64,000 nt of DNA from an uncultured Prevotellaceae bacterium (GTDB taxonomy: Bacteria; Bacteroidota; Bacteroidia; Bacteroidales; Bacteroidaceae), in contig ONLY01000002.1 in NCBI GenBank assembly GCA_900318775.1, forward strand, positions 1 to 64,000, read 5' to 3'. Position 1 is the first letter of the stretch, and every line of letters starts with the position of its first letter. The notes below the pieces were generated by a model. That model was not told the origin of the DNA, ran no database searches, and saw only the letters and a program-made list of their open reading frames with translations. Shown one piece after another: positions 7,679 to 16,193 of the stretch. The translations under genes and the position numbers were made by a program.

Positions 7679-9454
7679 TTAGTTCTGCGTCACGTTAGCA
7701 CCATTCTCGATGTTCACGGTGATGTCTTGGCCGCCATCGCCCGCACCGATGCTGTAGGGGGCGTTCGTGCCCTTTGTGACCGTCACGCTGGTCACGCCGC
7801 TGGTGATGGTGATGGTGCCGCAGGCTCCATTATTACGGCCGCCGCCGATGCCGGCACCATAGTTGCCGCCCGTTGCCGTGACGGTGCCGCCGTTGATGGT
7901 GATGTTGCCGCAGGAAGCACTATGGCCGCCGCCGATGCCGGCTGCAAAGGCGCCGCCCGTGGCCTCGACGGTGCCGCCGCTGATGGTGATGTTTCCACAG
8001 GCAATCTTATAGCCACCGCCGATGCCTGCACCATAGCCATTGCTTGTGGCATTGAGTGAGCCGGTGCCCTGGATAGTGAGCGTCTTGTCCATGGGCACTT
8101 GGATGCCGGGATAATCCGAATAGAATCCCTTCACCATGTTCGTACCTTCGAGGGTGATGGTGGCATCGCCCGCGCAGGTGATGCCGGCCCATGCATAACT
8201 AAAATTGTCCTCGCCATTGATGGTCGCGTCCTTCAGCGTTACGTTGGCACCGTCGGCAATACTGATTTTCACATTGCTGGCCAATGTACCTGTCAGTGTC
8301 TCACCGTCCTTGGCTTCGTAGTCGGCGGTGAGCGTCGAGAGGTCGATGATAGAAGCCGGAGCGGGATCAGCAGCCTTCTTCACGGCCTTGACGCTCTTCA
8401 CCTTCTTCTCGCCGCTGTAGGTGACGGTGACGGTTGCGCCCTCTTCAGCGGGGTTGGGGCTGATGGTCCAGTTGTCGCCATCCTCAGTGCCCTCGGCCAG
8501 GGTGATGGCGTAGGTCGATGCGGCGGGAGCGGGAGCCGAGCTGGTATATCTTGTAAACATGCTGTTATTGAATGTCGTGACCTGACCGCCGCCTTCCGGC
8601 GCAACATTGGTATCGTCACTCAGATCTTCATCCGGCGACTTTGACCCTGACAATGCATACACCTGAACATCTTTGCCAACGGTCAAAGAGGCGCTGAAGC
8701 CGGGTGTTGTCGTATTATATATATCTGTAACAATAGCATTCACATTACCGCCGTATATAGCAACCGTTCCGCCAGAGCCGCCCTTTCCAGCGCCGATCGC
8801 GCTGACTAACTCCTTGCCATATGCGGTTACGTTGCTGTAATATATCGTTATATTTCCTCCGGTCCCATATTCCGCTCCACCGATTCCGGCAACACGTTTA
8901 CTTTCGTTTTGTACATTAATCTTCCCGCCATGAATATTTACGTTCCCACATTCTATTTTATCTGTAATTACTGAGCCTTCAAACGGATCTAATACAAGAT
9001 AACCACCAATGCCTGCTCCCCGACAGTCATAAACGTTTGGGTATGCTGAATCATCCATATCCTCCACCGCGGTTGCATTCAATTGACCTGTACTCTGGAT
9101 TGAGTTTGAACTGTTGCCCATGTAGATATTGAGCGTATTGCCATCACTGACGGTGATTCCCTTCTGAGCAGTCAATTCTGCATCGTCAAGGATAATCAGG
9201 TTCACCGTGCCGGTGACTGTTATACGACTGCTGATCTCCGTTGTGGCCGGGACGACATAGGTGCCATTCTCCCATTCTGTTGTAGAGCTCGTTACTTCGG
9301 TAACGCCCGTTCCGGCGATTTCATTGTCGGTGTAAGTCAGTTTTCCATCGCTGTAGTCATACACACGATAGTACACTTTGTCGGGCACCGCCGCCCACGC
9401 TCCCGATACTACTGCTGCGAGCAGTACGAGCATTGAAAGAAATTTGTGTTTCAT
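7679..9454 (-). CDS. secreted glycine-rich beta-helix-like repeat protein
   Basis: 591 aa from ATG 9454 (MKHKFLSMLVLL); a TTG two codons upstream is less likely. The signal peptide is residues 1-21 (ending SGAWA). Two blocks of recurring motifs are seen: GAGIGG...CGNITISGGTVEATGG in the C-terminal half (three clear copies) and related CGNVNIHGGKINVQ and GGNITIYYSN units in the N-terminal half. These are the strand-turn repeats of parallel beta-helix or carbohydrate-binding proteins common in Bacteroidales. Between the blocks lies an EGATVTVTYSGEKKVKSVK segment like other proteins of the locus. It has no T9SS-like tail and no clear active site. Confidence 0.85.
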   Translation of the reverse strand: MKHKFLSMLVLLAAVVSGAWAAVPDKVYYRVYDYSDGKLTYTDNEIAGTGVTEVTSSTTEWENGTYVVPATTEISSRITVTGTVNLIILDDAELTAQKGITVSDGNTLNIYMGNSSNSIQSTGQLNATAVEDMDDSAYPNVYDCRGAGIGGYLVLDPFEGSVITDKIECGNVNIHGGKINVQNESKRVAGIGGAEYGTGGNITIYYSNVTAYGKELVSAIGAGKGGSGGTVAIYGGNVNAIVTDIYNTTTPGFSASLTVGKDVQVYALSGSKSPDEDLSDDTNVAPEGGGQVTTFNNSMFTRYTSSAPAPAASTYAITLAEGTEDGDNWTISPNPAEEGATVTVTYSGEKKVKSVKAVKKAADPAPASIIDLSTLTADYEAKDGETLTGTLASNVKISIADGANVTLKDATINGEDNFSYAWAGITCAGDATITLEGTNMVKGFYSDYPGIQVPMDKTLTIQGTGSLNATSNGYGAGIGGGYKIACGNITISGGTVEATGGAFAAGIGGGHSASCGNITINGGTVTATGGNYGAGIGGGRNNGACGTITITSGVTSVTVTKGTNAPYSIGAGDGGQDITVNIENGANVTQN

Positions 9455-10040
9455 AAGCAATTGTTTTTATATGTTATTAATGTTGTTGGTCTTTTTATTG
9501 GGTCGCCTCCGGCTCAAAATTATAAGAAAATTGGTTTCGAAAATTATAAAAATTCTCCATCGTTGTTGTATGCTGCACAGTTCTTATAATTTTTTGATTC
9601 AATTTTTCTATAATTTTGAGGTCGCAGACCGACCGGTTGTCATGCTCTTGGTCGCTTCGCTCAAAATTATAAGAAAATTAATTCGAAAATTATAAAAAAA
9701 TCTTTCTGTCCTTGTTCCCATGCAGAGCCGAACGGGGTCGGGCTATGCTGAGGCGATGCCGTTGTTCGAGGCAATGCCTCGATGGACGAGTGAATGTGTG
9801 ATGATAGGATGAAGTGATTTCATAGTTGTTGGGGTTATTGAGGTGTTAATATTAGATGGTTGATGATTGGATGGTCGTGTTCTCCACGATATGATTGCAA
9901 AGTTACTGCCTTTTTGTGGCGCGGCAAGTTATTTTTGACCAAAAATACTGCCAATTTCCAAATTTATGTTACCAATATGTGTGATTTACGTCTATTGGTT
10001 GAAAGAAAAGTTGTATTTTTGTCGTGGCTTAAAACAAGAA
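9455..10040. repeat. intergenic region with three inverted AT-rich repeats and divergent promoters
   Basis: There is no gene in this 586-bp gap. It holds three copies of an AT-rich element: GGTCGC...CTCAAAATTATAAGAAAATT at 9500-9556 and 9650-9704, and the opposite orientation at 9582-9634, so neighbouring copies can pair. On the minus strand a TAACTTTG box (9898-9905) with CTTG 19 bp away (9925-9928) could drive the beta-helix gene with a ~430-nt leader containing the repeats. On the plus strand TATTTTTG (10014-10021) is a plausible -7 box for the AraC gene. Confidence 0.65.
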
Positions 10041-10916
10041 ATGATGCAGACAGATGCACCAATAGACCGACTCCTCAAGCTTGCAGAGCAGAAAGGCGTG
10101 TATGTGGGAAAACGGTTGCACGGTTTCGATGCAACCGACATAGATATTGTGATTCCGCACGTCATGATTTTGTTGTGCCTGCGAGGCACAGCGCGCGTTA
10201 AGCTTGACATGATGGAGATGACGTTTCAGAAGAACGACTTCGCGATTCTGCTGCCTGGCCATGTGTTGCGCCGCATGTCGTGCTCGGAGGATTTCATTTA
10301 TGCATGCGTTCTCATCTCGGCAGAGATGTTTGAGGAGATGAAGGCTCTTGCCTTCAGCCATAACTATGCCAAGTTCAACTCTTCGCCGAAATGCTGCCTG
10401 ACCGATGTGCAGGTCGAGCGTATGATTGAGCTGGCCAATCTGCTGGATGCGATTGCTTCGCACGACCACCAAGATTTGCTGCTGAGGCGGCAGATGTTGC
10501 TGTCGCAGCTGGTGGTGGGATTGGAGTTCATCAACTACTACCGTCGCGAGCAGGATAAGGCGTGGTCGAGAGACCGTTCGGCAAAGATTTACACGCAGTT
10601 CTGCGACCTGGTGGTGGAGCACTACAGGGAGAGCCGCAATGTCAATTACTATGCCGAGCAGCTGGGCTATGACGCGCGCTACTTCTCGAAGGTGTTCCGT
10701 CAGTACAGCAACGGGTTCTCGCCCTTGGAATGGATTCAGCAGTATGTGGCAATGCAGGCTAAGCGCATCATAGACACACATCCTGAGCAGACGGTCAAGG
10801 AGACGGCCTACCAGCTGGGCTTCTCCGCAACGGCCAGTTTCTGCCGCTACTTCAAGCATGTCGTCGGCATCTATCCGCAGGAGTATAGGGAGAGGGCGAA
10901 AGGGAGTGGCCATTGA
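10041..10916 (+). CDS. AraC-family transcriptional regulator
   Basis: 291 aa from MMQTDAPIDRLLKLAEQK. The longer frame from 9966 is unlikely because a -7-like box lies at 10014-10021. The N-terminal ~150 residues are a cupin-like sensor domain (IPHVMILLCLRGTARVKL, FAILLPGHVLRRM). The C-terminal ~100 residues hold two helix-turn-helix motifs of AraC/XylS type (NVNYYAEQLGYDARYFSKVF and VKETAYQLGFSATASFCRYF, ending GIYPQEYRE). The inducer is unknown. It faces away from the secreted-protein array, so it may regulate that array or itself; the sequence alone does not decide. Confidence 0.93.
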   Translation: MMQTDAPIDRLLKLAEQKGVYVGKRLHGFDATDIDIVIPHVMILLCLRGTARVKLDMMEMTFQKNDFAILLPGHVLRRMSCSEDFIYACVLISAEMFEEMKALAFSHNYAKFNSSPKCCLTDVQVERMIELANLLDAIASHDHQDLLLRRQMLLSQLVVGLEFINYYRREQDKAWSRDRSAKIYTQFCDLVVEHYRESRNVNYYAEQLGYDARYFSKVFRQYSNGFSPLEWIQQYVAMQAKRIIDTHPEQTVKETAYQLGFSATASFCRYFKHVVGIYPQEYRERAKGSGH

Positions 10917-10950
10917 CCGCCGATGATTGACAATTGACAGGTGGAAGGAA

Positions 10951-10999
10951 AGTTGTTCGTAAGTTTGGAATATTTTTCATGACTTACGAACAACTTTTC
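10951..10999 (+). terminator. hairpin terminator after the AraC gene
   Basis: A perfect 14-bp stem (10951-10964 with 10982-10995) and a 17-nt loop are followed by TTTCTT. It lies 35 bp after the stop codon, which fits a factor-independent terminator. Confidence 0.75.
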
Positions 11000-11088
11000 T
11001 TAAGTTTAGAAATATTTTTCTAAAGTTGGAAATTATTTTTTCCAAGTTTAGAATTATTTTTTCTAAGTTTAGAAATTTTATTCCTTAG
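10996..11088. repeat. degenerate AAGTTTAGAAAT tandem repeats
   Basis: About five units of 20-24 bp with the theme AAGTT(T/G)(A/G)GAAAT plus a T-run follow the AraC terminator. The rest of the 10917-11285 gap contains the tcdA promoter and no gene. Confidence 0.7.
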
Positions 11089-11214
11089 TATGGAAAAAGT
11101 GAGTGTGTGCACCTGCCGGCTTTGCCGGAAGGGCTGCTGGAACCATTGAAATGCTTAAAAACGAGCTACTTGCTTGCCGGAACACCGCAGAAAGAACAGA
11201 AACGGGTGAGGATG

Positions 11215-11246
11215 TTTGTCTTTTCACCCATTTTGTGCTACCTTTG
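11215..11246 (+). promoter_or_regulatory. Bacteroidetes-type promoter of tcdA
   Basis: TTTG at 11215-11218, 20 bp spacing, and TACCTTTG at 11239-11246 match the Bacteroidetes sigma-ABfr consensus. The ATG at 11286 would be about 33 nt downstream of the predicted start. Confidence 0.8.
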
Positions 11247-11285
11247 CAGCGAATTGAAGTAACAGATATTGAGAAAGTACGTAGG

Positions 11286-12086
11286 ATGGCATTTAGTCAG
11301 GCTATATTCAGACGCTCGGAACTGTTGGTGGGCGAAGATGTGATGGAGCGCATTGCTCAGAAGCGGGTGATTATCTTTGGTGTGGGAGGTGTAGGCTCGT
11401 GGTGTGCCGAGACGCTGGTGCGGAGCGGCATCAGGCAGCTGACCATCGTGGACAGCGACCGTGTGTGCATCACCAATATCAACCGCCAGCTGATGGCCAC
11501 CACCAAGACGGTGGGGCAGGTGAAGGTGGAGGCGCTGAAGGAGCGTCTGCTCACCATCAATCCTCGGGCGGAGATAACCGCTCTGCAGAAGATTTTCACG
11601 CAGGAGACGGCGGAGGAGTTTGCCCTTGGCGGCTATGACTACATCATCGATGCCATCGACTCGCTGAAGGACAAGGCGCTGCTCATCCTGATGGCCTGCC
11701 GCACCGAAGCAAAGCTCTTCTCGTCTATGGGCGCGGCCCTGAAGATGGACCCTACCCGCATCAAGGTGACGGAGTTCTGGAAGGTGCAGGGCGACCCGCT
11801 GGCGCGTGCGCTGCGCAACCGCTTCAAGCGCGACAAGCAGTTCCCTAAGCGCAAGTTCCAGTGTGTGTACAGCGACGAGCTGCTCACCAATCGCGGACAC
11901 AATGCCACCTGCGGCACTGAGCACTGCATGTGCCCTAAGGCCCAGGACGGTCCCGGCGACCCATCGCTGCTGAACCATGAGTGGTGCTCGTCGAAGGCGC
12001 AGATTAACGGCACGATGGCACACATCACCGCCATCTTCGGCTTCATGCTGGGCGGACTGGTGCTGGCCGATATAGAAAAGAATTAG
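11286..12086 (+). CDS. tcdA: tRNA threonylcarbamoyladenosine dehydratase
   Basis: 266 aa from MAFSQAIFRRSELL, the usual family length (about 268 in E. coli). A longer open frame upstream crosses the promoter and is not used. The ThiF/E1-like adenylation fold shows the nucleotide loop VIIFGVGGVGSWCAE (about residues 27-41), the DSDRVCITNINRQ segment and DYIIDAIDSLKDK. The Cys-rich NATCGTEHCMCPK stretch and the C-terminal HEWCSSKAQINGTM are also seen. The family uses ATP to cyclise t6A37 of tRNA to ct6A in the cytoplasm. It is monocistronic or linked weakly to the next small gene. Confidence 0.93.
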   Translation: MAFSQAIFRRSELLVGEDVMERIAQKRVIIFGVGGVGSWCAETLVRSGIRQLTIVDSDRVCITNINRQLMATTKTVGQVKVEALKERLLTINPRAEITALQKIFTQETAEEFALGGYDYIIDAIDSLKDKALLILMACRTEAKLFSSMGAALKMDPTRIKVTEFWKVQGDPLARALRNRFKRDKQFPKRKFQCVYSDELLTNRGHNATCGTEHCMCPKAQDGPGDPSLLNHEWCSSKAQINGTMAHITAIFGFMLGGLVLADIEKN

Positions 12087-12148
12087 TAATTCAACTTTCT
12101 GAATTGAATCAGAAACCGGATGGAAACGGTTGCTGAAACCAGAATACA

Positions 12149-12502
12149 ATGAACTCAACGAAGAGACGGCATATTGCTTCTGTGGTGTTGTTGGCAGTAT
12201 TCCTGCCAATGCTGTTGCTGTCGTCTCTCCATGTGCATCCAGAGGCTCATCTGGAGGATGGCGGCTGCAAGGAATGTGTGCACCATGTGCCTCATGCAGG
12301 GCACTTCACCAGCGGGACGTCATGCAGCTTTGACTGTGTGCTGTGCCAGTTCCTTTCGTTGCCGTTCCTGATGGCGCCAATGGTTGCCTTCAAAGCCAAG
12401 CATTTTATCCACACAACCTCTCTGTGCCGCTTGGAGCAAAGTGTTGCTTCGGGTGTGAGGGGTCTTGTCTTCGGGCGTGCGCCTCCTGTGCTCTGTGCAT
12501 GA
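12149..12502 (+). CDS. His/Cys-rich small membrane protein
   Basis: 117 aa. The N-terminal hydrophobic segment (about residues 10-27) is a signal or anchor. It is followed by a dense putative metal-ligand region: HVHPEAH, CKECVHHVPHAGH and CSFDCVLC. The second half is weakly hydrophobic. It stands 49 bp before a TonB-dependent receptor without other genes between, so the two probably form an operon. By context it may be a periplasmic metal-binding or sensing accessory for uptake through that receptor. The family is not recognised with certainty. Confidence 0.75.
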   Translation: MNSTKRRHIASVVLLAVFLPMLLLSSLHVHPEAHLEDGGCKECVHHVPHAGHFTSGTSCSFDCVLCQFLSLPFLMAPMVAFKAKHFIHTTSLCRLEQSVASGVRGLVFGRAPPVLCA

Positions 12503-12551
12503 ACAGGAGAAAAGTAACGCTATTTTTTATATCAAATAAGAATTTAAATCA

Positions 12552-14648
12552 ATGAAGACAATATGTGTGGTGTTGTCGTTGTTGTGCTATGGCACAGCAA
12601 TGATGGCACAAAGCCATCGTTTGGACAACGGTGGCAAGCAGATGGAGGATAGCACGGATGTGTTTTACAGACATCTGCAGTTGAACGAAGTGATGGTGAC
12701 AGGTGTGACAGGCGACACGAAGCTGAAGCACTCTACAGCCCCCATCTCGGTGGTGACCGGCAAGGAACTGCGGGGAACGGCCTCGACGAACGTGATTGAT
12801 GCGGTGGCGAAGCAGCCGGGTATGGCGCAAGTGACAACGGGCGGCGGCATCTCGAAGCCTATTATCCGTGGCTTGGGCTATAATCGCATCGTGGTGATGA
12901 ATGAGGGCGTGCGGCAGGAAGGCCAGCAGTGGGGCGATGAGCATGGTGTGGAAGTGGATGGCAATGGCGTCGGCTCTGTGGAGATTCTGAAGGGGCCTGC
13001 CTCGCTGATGTACGGTTCGGACGCAATGGCTGGTGTGCTGATTCTGCGTAGCGCACCCGCTCCGCTGGAAGGCGAAGTGAGGGCGAATGCGAGCACCGAG
13101 TACCAGACCAACAATGGCTTGTTTGCCTACTCGCTGAATGGCGCCGGCAATCACGGCGGCTTTGTGTGGGACGCGCGTTTTTCGGACAAGAGGGCGCATG
13201 CCTATAAGAATAAGTATGATGGCTATGTGCCAGGGTCGCAGTTCAGGGAACGGGCTGGCCGGCTGATGCTGGGACTGAACAAGCGCTGGGGCCACTCGCA
13301 GCTGACGTGGACGGCCTTCCATTTGACGCCGAGCATCGTGGAGGGCGAACGTGATGAAGAAACAGGCGAGCTGGAGTGGGCAACAGACCATCACAAGACG
13401 TATTCGAAAACTTTGCCATTCCAGCAGGTGAAGCACTATAAGGCGGTGTGGGACAACTTGTTCTATCTGCCAAAGGGTTCATTGAAAGCCATTGTGGGCT
13501 ATCAGCAAAACCGCCGTCAGGAGTTTGAGGAGAGTGCCGATGACTATGAGGTGTTCTTCAAGCTGCACACGTTGACGTATGATGTGAGGTATCTGACGCA
13601 GGAGTTTGGCGGCTGGAAAGTGGCTGCTGGCGTGAACGGCATGTGGCAGAAGTCGCAGAACCTGGGCGAAGAGGCGCTGATTCCAGAGTATCGCCTGTTT
13701 GATGTGGGCGGCTACGCAACGGTGAGCAAGGACTGGGAGCGATGGACGCTGAATAGCGGCGTGCGTTATGACCGCCGTCATCTGAAGTATGACCACACCA
13801 AGAATTTTGATGGAGTGACAGGAAGTGTGGGCGCTGTGTGGAACGCTTGCAAATCGCTGAACGTGAGGATGAATGTGGCTCGAGGCTTCCGTGCGCCCAA
13901 CATGAGCGAACTGGGCAGCGACGGCGTGCATGAAGGCACGGTGCGGTATGAGCTGGGCAGTGCCAGCCTGAAGCCTGAGTATAGTTGGCAGGCCGACCTC
14001 GGCGTGGACTTCTCGTCAAAATACGTGGAAGCGCAAGTGGCCTTCTTTGCCAATAGAATCAGCAACTACATCTTTGCAAAACGCATTGACAGAGTGATGG
14101 AGGAGGGGTACAGAACGTATGAGTACACCCAGGGCGATGCCCGGTTGCTGGGCTTTGAGGCAGGAGTGGATGTGCATCCCATGCACCGTCTGCACTTGGG
14201 CAGCACGTTCTCGTATGTGGATGCCCGTCAGCTGAACGAGCCGGAGGAGACGCGCTATCTGCCTTTTACGCCTGCTCCACGATGGACTGCGGAAGTGAAG
14301 TATGAGCTGACGCATCGCGGCAAATGGCTGAATAATGCTTATGTGGCAGTGGGGATGGAGTGCCATCTGCGACAGAACCACTATTACAAGGCTGATGAGA
14401 CAGAGACGGCCACACCGAGCTACACGTTGTTCAACCTGTCGGTGGGCACGGACCTGATGGTGTGCGGCCGGAAGGTGGCGGAGCTGTATGTGATGGCTGA
14501 CAATCTGTTGAACCGTTCCTATCAGGACCACCTGAGCCGACTGAAGTACACGGATGTGAATGCGGCAACAGGACGGATGGGTGTGTACAACATGGGGCGG
14601 AACGTTGTGATGAAGATGGTGGTGCCACTTGTGTTTGAGAAGCGCTAG
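12552..14648 (+). CDS. TonB-dependent outer-membrane receptor
   Basis: 698 aa. Residues 1-20 are a signal peptide (MKTICVVLSLLCYGTAMMAQ). The plug domain follows with LNEVMVTGV, VIDAVAKQPGM, KPIIRGLGYNRIVVMNEGVR and VEILKGPASLMYGSDAMAGV. The rest is a 22-strand barrel with AAGVNGMWQ, ARGFRAPNMSELGSDG and a C-terminal barrel end around VVMKMVVPLVFEKR. There is no carboxypeptidase-like N-terminal extension and no SusD partner, so it belongs with metal, haem or siderophore receptors rather than glycan transporters. The His/Cys-rich gene before it suggests a metal such as zinc or copper (inference). Confidence 0.93.
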   Translation: MKTICVVLSLLCYGTAMMAQSHRLDNGGKQMEDSTDVFYRHLQLNEVMVTGVTGDTKLKHSTAPISVVTGKELRGTASTNVIDAVAKQPGMAQVTTGGGISKPIIRGLGYNRIVVMNEGVRQEGQQWGDEHGVEVDGNGVGSVEILKGPASLMYGSDAMAGVLILRSAPAPLEGEVRANASTEYQTNNGLFAYSLNGAGNHGGFVWDARFSDKRAHAYKNKYDGYVPGSQFRERAGRLMLGLNKRWGHSQLTWTAFHLTPSIVEGERDEETGELEWATDHHKTYSKTLPFQQVKHYKAVWDNLFYLPKGSLKAIVGYQQNRRQEFEESADDYEVFFKLHTLTYDVRYLTQEFGGWKVAAGVNGMWQKSQNLGEEALIPEYRLFDVGGYATVSKDWERWTLNSGVRYDRRHLKYDHTKNFDGVTGSVGAVWNACKSLNVRMNVARGFRAPNMSELGSDGVHEGTVRYELGSASLKPEYSWQADLGVDFSSKYVEAQVAFFANRISNYIFAKRIDRVMEEGYRTYEYTQGDARLLGFEAGVDVHPMHRLHLGSTFSYVDARQLNEPEETRYLPFTPAPRWTAEVKYELTHRGKWLNNAYVAVGMECHLRQNHYYKADETETATPSYTLFNLSVGTDLMVCGRKVAELYVMADNLLNRSYQDHLSRLKYTDVNAATGRMGVYNMGRNVVMKMVVPLVFEKR

Positions 14649-14656
14649 TCTGGCTG

Positions 14657-14691
14657 GTCTTTCCAGTCCAGTCTGGCTGGACTGGAAAGAC
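14657..14691 (+). terminator. 15-bp perfect hairpin after the TonB receptor gene
   Basis: Arms 14657-14671 and 14677-14691 pair perfectly around a 5-nt loop, 9 bp after the stop. No strong T-run follows, so termination may be partial and allow read-through into the PH-domain gene. Confidence 0.65.
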
Positions 14692-14727
14692 TAAATCTAT
14701 TATACAACGCTAAAACTGAGAGTAACT

Positions 14728-15318
14728 ATGGCAAACTTTATTGAAAGAACATTGGAGCCTGGCGAGCAAGTCGTCTTTAAGGGCCGGTTGCATTGGTCGT
14801 ACCATTTCCGTTATACGGTATGGGGACTGTTGGTCATTCTGATGTCGGTGGTGGGCATCGTGATGTATGCCTACGCCCAGTATGACGGGACAGAGAATGT
14901 AAGCAGTAGCAATGACAACGCATGGATTAACTGGCTGTGCGCATTGGGCTGCGTGTGGGGCCTGGGCCTGATTGGCTATGGCTATTTCATCCGGAGCAGC
15001 ACGGAGTTTGCCATTACGAATCACCGGTTTGTGCAGAAGGATGGCATCTTCAACATCAAGATGACGGAGATTCCGCTGTTCAAGATTGAGACGGTGAACT
15101 TCTACCAGACGTTCCTGGAGCGCATCCTGAACACTGGCTCGATTGAGCTGGTGGGCAGTGGCGGAACGGCGCATCGGGTGGACTTTGTACAGTCTCCTCA
15201 TCAGGTGCGCAACTATATTGCCACTCAGATGAAACGTCAGGGAGCAAAAGAAGATGAACCGGTTGCTCAAGTGCGGCAAGAGGTTCCGGCAGTATCGAAC
15301 GAGGTGTCACAGGATTGA
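14728..15318 (+). CDS. bacterial PH-domain membrane protein
   Basis: 196 aa. Two transmembrane segments (about residues 30-50 and 72-92) are followed by a bacterial PH domain (bPH2/YdbS-YdbT type, PF03703): EFAITNHRFVQKDGIFNIKM, EIPLFKIETVNFYQTFLERI and GSIELVGSGGTAHRVDFVQS. The tail after ~165 is polar and unstructured. Such proteins sit in the inner membrane, and their role is not well defined. The phosphoesterase gene starts 5 bp after its stop, so the two are cotranscribed. Confidence 0.88.
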   Translation: MANFIERTLEPGEQVVFKGRLHWSYHFRYTVWGLLVILMSVVGIVMYAYAQYDGTENVSSSNDNAWINWLCALGCVWGLGLIGYGYFIRSSTEFAITNHRFVQKDGIFNIKMTEIPLFKIETVNFYQTFLERILNTGSIELVGSGGTAHRVDFVQSPHQVRNYIATQMKRQGAKEDEPVAQVRQEVPAVSNEVSQD

Positions 15319-15322
15319 GGCG

Positions 15323-15826
15323 ATGCGACGAATCGGACTGCTGTCTGACACGCATGGATGCTGGGATGAGCGCTATGCGAAGTATTTCAAGGATTGTGAC
15401 GAAATCTGGCATGCTGGCGATATTGGCACCATGGAGGTGGCGGACCGTCTGGCAGAGATAGCGCCGCTGAGGGCGGTGTATGGCAATATCGATAGCGGCG
15501 ATGTGCGCATCCGCTTCCCTGAAACGTATCGGTGGAAGTGTGAGGAGGTGGATGTGCTGATGAAGCACATTGGTGGCTATCCGGGCAAGTATGATGCAAG
15601 CATCCGGAGGGCCATCTATGCCAAACCTCCTCAACTGTTCATATCGGGACATTCCCACTTGCTGAAGGTGGTGCACGACCCGACCATCAACTGCCTGCAC
15701 ATCAATCCGGGTGCGGCAGGACGGTACGGGTTTCATGAGGTGCGGACGTTAGTGCGTTTCGTCATCGACGGTAAGGAAATCAGGGACTTGGAGGTCATTG
15801 AGCTGAGTGACCCCACTCGTAATTAG
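15323..15826 (+). CDS. YfcE/MJ0936-type metallophosphoesterase
   Basis: 167 aa from MRRIGLLSDTHGCWDER. The calcineurin-like metal motifs are all seen: LLSDTHG (D-x-H), HAGDIG (GD), VYGNID (GN), ISGHSH (GH-x-H) and HINPGA. The length is typical of the YfcE/MJ0936 family of small phosphodiesterases. The substrate cannot be read from sequence. It is coupled to the PH-domain gene (5-bp gap) and ends at a strong terminator. Confidence 0.92.
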   Translation: MRRIGLLSDTHGCWDERYAKYFKDCDEIWHAGDIGTMEVADRLAEIAPLRAVYGNIDSGDVRIRFPETYRWKCEEVDVLMKHIGGYPGKYDASIRRAIYAKPPQLFISGHSHLLKVVHDPTINCLHINPGAAGRYGFHEVRTLVRFVIDGKEIRDLEVIELSDPTRN

Positions 15827-16193
15827 AAATCCGCTGCACGAGGGTGCAGCGGACTTTTTGTTCATTGGCCCAACAGCCGTCTTGCGTGTAGAGGATGGAG
15901 GAGCCGAGGGTGGTGAAGATGTTCCTTACGGTGATGCGCTCGCTGCTTCGGTAGGGACCGGGGCGAAGCTCGTATTCCCAGAGGATTTCAGGTTCCCACA
16001 TCACGTGCTCGTTGATGACGTAGGTGATGCCGTGAGAGATGAACCGGTGGTAGCCGTTGTCGAAGAAGGGAAGGCTGAGAGCTATCTTGATTTTGGGACA
16101 AAGCACTTCGGCCTTCTCGTTGGCGCGTGCGGTGATGAAGGTTTCTTCACCAGTCTTGAGGTTTTCGAGTTTAATTTTGTAAATCATAATCAT
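15795..16193 (-). CDS. hypothetical protein, convergent and overlapping the phosphoesterase
   Basis: 132 aa if started at 16193, or two residues shorter from the internal ATG (MIYKIKLENLKTGEETFITA). It has reasonable amino-acid composition, no signal peptide and no recognised domain. Its last ~32 bp overlap the 3' end of the phosphoesterase gene, and its C-terminal codons run through that gene's terminator hairpin. That makes the 3' end unusual, so I rate it as probable but unproven. The plus-strand open frame over the same bases reads as a shadow. Confidence 0.5.
   Translation of the reverse strand: MIMIYKIKLENLKTGEETFITARANEKAEVLCPKIKIALSLPFFDNGYHRFISHGITYVINEHVMWEPEILWEYELRPGPYRSSERITVRNIFTTLGSSILYTQDGCWANEQKVRCTLVQRISNYEWGHSAQ
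15830..15859 (+). terminator. rho-independent terminator after the phosphoesterase gene
   Basis: Stem TCCGCTGCAC / GTGCAGCGGA (15830-15839 with 15844-15853) with a GAGG loop is followed by CTTTTTG. It is 4 bp after the stop codon. Confidence 0.85.

Noticed and set aside
12549-14531. Long antisense open frames over the TonB receptor
   Set aside because: The TonB receptor has clear family motifs; the antisense products have none and are His/Arg-rich.
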